Source: Streptomyces sp. NRRL S-646
Lineage (GTDB): Bacteria; Actinomycetota; Actinomycetes; Streptomycetales; Streptomycetaceae
Assembly: GCF_000720765.1 (NCBI RefSeq)
Contig: NZ_JODC01000006.1
Span: 124,001-188,000 of the forward strand
Reading direction: 5' to 3'
Length of the DNA: 64,000 nucleotides
A program made the position numbers and the translations under genes. The notes under the pieces are model-generated. The model was given only the letters and a program-made list of their open reading frames with translations. It was not told where the DNA came from and made no database searches. Shown here piece by piece: positions 63,110 through 64,000 of this stretch (within the stretch, counting starts at the first letter, position 1; the number at the start of each line of letters is the position of its first letter).

Positions 63110-64000
63110 ATGAACCCTCGTCGTAGTAACACCTCGCTCCCCAAGCCGGGCCGGTCGGCCTATGGGGTGGCGTCGGCTGTCGTACTGCTGCTCATACCCG
63201 TCGTCGTGCTCCTCGGAGGCGGCTGGCTGCAACAGTTCCTGAACTTCGGTGCGGGCGTCCTCTCGCTCGTCTGCCTCACCTGCTCGGTGATCTGGGGACT
63301 GGTGGCTCAGGACCGGCTCATCCTGAACACCCGCCAGCGGATCCTGGCCCAGGGAATCCACCGCGTGACGGCCGTCGGCTCGATCGCGTTCCTGCTGGTG
63401 CACATCACCGTCAAGCTGGCGCTGGACCACACGGTGCTGATCGCCGCGCTGATCCCCTTCAGTCTCGGCGTCAAGGGCAGCGCGGGCCTCATCGGACTCG
63501 GCTCGCTGGCCGGGCTGCTCATGATCTTCGTGGGCATCACCGGCGCCCTGCGCAACCAGTTCGCCTCCCCGGCGCCGGTCGCGGCGCGCTGGCGCGCCAT
63601 GCACGCGCTGGCCTACCCGGCCTGGTGCTCGGCGCTGGTCCACGGCCTGTTCGCGGGCCGCGCGGCGAAGCCGTTCTTCATGATCTCCTACGAGCTGTGC
63701 CTGGTCGCGGTGGCCGGAGCGCTCGCCCTGCGGGCGGCTCCCCGGCCGTTCAAGCGCAGGGTCGCCGACCGGCTCGCCGAGCTCCTGGGCAACGAGCCGG
63801 GCTCGGGCCGCGCCGAGGAGCTCGAAGCGAGCCGCGCACGGGTCGGCGAGACCTCCTCCGCACTGCCGGGCTACGAGAACGCGCGGGCGCCGAAGCCGTC
63901 CCCCGCCGACACGATGACGACGCCCGCAGCTCCCTACTACGACGCTCCCGCCGCCCGCACCATGACCCCGGAGCCCGCGAACGGCTTCGCGGCCGCCTAT
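63110..64000 (+). CDS. Cytochrome b-like membrane protein, 3' end outside window
   Basis: 297 residues visible, truncated by the window. After MNPRRSNTSLPKPGRSAYGV come about five or six membrane helices. Helix-embedded histidines in GIHRVTAV, LLVHITVKLAL, MHALAYPAW and LVHGLFAG are spaced like the heme ligands of cytochrome b561 or ferric-reductase-like proteins. A soluble C-terminal region rich in Pro, Ala and Tyr follows. The ATG lacks an obvious SD. In related genomes I expect NuoF-like or ferredoxin genes downstream, but that is recollection. Confidence 0.7.
   Translation, partial: MNPRRSNTSLPKPGRSAYGVASAVVLLLIPVVVLLGGGWLQQFLNFGAGVLSLVCLTCSVIWGLVAQDRLILNTRQRILAQGIHRVTAVGSIAFLLVHITVKLALDHTVLIAALIPFSLGVKGSAGLIGLGSLAGLLMIFVGITGALRNQFASPAPVAARWRAMHALAYPAWCSALVHGLFAGRAAKPFFMISYELCLVAVAGALALRAAPRPFKRRVADRLAELLGNEPGSGRAEELEASRARVGETSSALPGYENARAPKPSPADTMTTPAAPYYDAPAARTMTPEPANGFAAAY

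Overview
This 64-kb window is actinobacterial chromosome, almost certainly from a Streptomyces. G+C is very high with strong third-position GC bias, which is why long antisense shadow frames run across most genes. GTG starts and 4-bp ATGA/GTGA overlaps are common. The gene order is a recognisable Streptomyces core segment: leuA, era, phoH-ybeY-corC, hrcA-dnaJ, hemW, lepA/rpsT, holA, comEA-comEC, leuS. I see no rRNA, tRNA or CRISPR array.

Layout. 1-1.3 kb: 5' part of leuA (minus strand, cut by the window edge), preceded by a leucine-rich leader peptide. 1.4-2.8 kb: cytoplasmic-type M4 metalloprotease plus an emfourin-like inhibitor. 2.9-5.4 kb: GH1 glycosidase and MFS transporter, translationally coupled. 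5.5-7.3 kb: NAD(P)-binding epimerase divergent from an XRE/MmyB-type regulator. 7.4-18.4 kb: the conserved era ... cytidine-deaminase-like, MmcQ, corC, ybeY, phoH block. It is split by an apparent island (8.4-14.7 kb) holding amtB and glnK separated by an intact orphan IS605-type TnpB, and a three-gene set of secreted or surface proteins (DUF916-like, WxL-like, small secreted). 18.6-24.7 kb: PfkB kinase, D-glucarate catabolism (gudD plus 5-dehydro-4-deoxyglucarate dehydratase) with a divergent IclR regulator, and an MFS protein. 24.7-31.3 kb: adenosine deaminase, RNase Z, HIT protein, tricorn protease, lipoprotein, VOC protein. 31.3-35.6 kb: rsmE, nitronate monooxygenase, dnaJ, hrcA with a CIRCE operator. 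35.6-39.1 kb: MBL hydrolase, DUF3097, Uma2, hemW. 39.2-46 kb: a PP2C/anti-sigma-like regulator divergent from a giant soluble poly-HAMP hybrid kinase and its response regulator, resembling the Streptomyces osaC/osaA/osaB arrangement. 46-51 kb: acyl-CoA ligase, lepA, rpsT. 51-59.7 kb: holA, YceI fusion, N-acetyltransferase, comEC, comEA, DegV, membrane-anchored coiled coil. 59.8-64 kb: leuS with its own leucine leader peptide and attenuator terminator, then the start of a cytochrome-b-like membrane protein.

The most interesting signals are these. (i) Two leucine genes at opposite ends of the window (leuA and leuS) each have a tiny leader ORF that uses rare CTT codons. (ii) An orphan TnpB element sits exactly inside the amtB-glnK operon. 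(iii) A DUF916/WxL-like surface-protein cluster shares a near-palindromic upstream motif. (iv) A kinase carries six 92-residue HAMP repeats. (v) A cytidine-deaminase homologue has lost every catalytic cysteine. (vi) A dispersed palindromic repeat occurs at least six times and in places forms the 3' coding end of genes.
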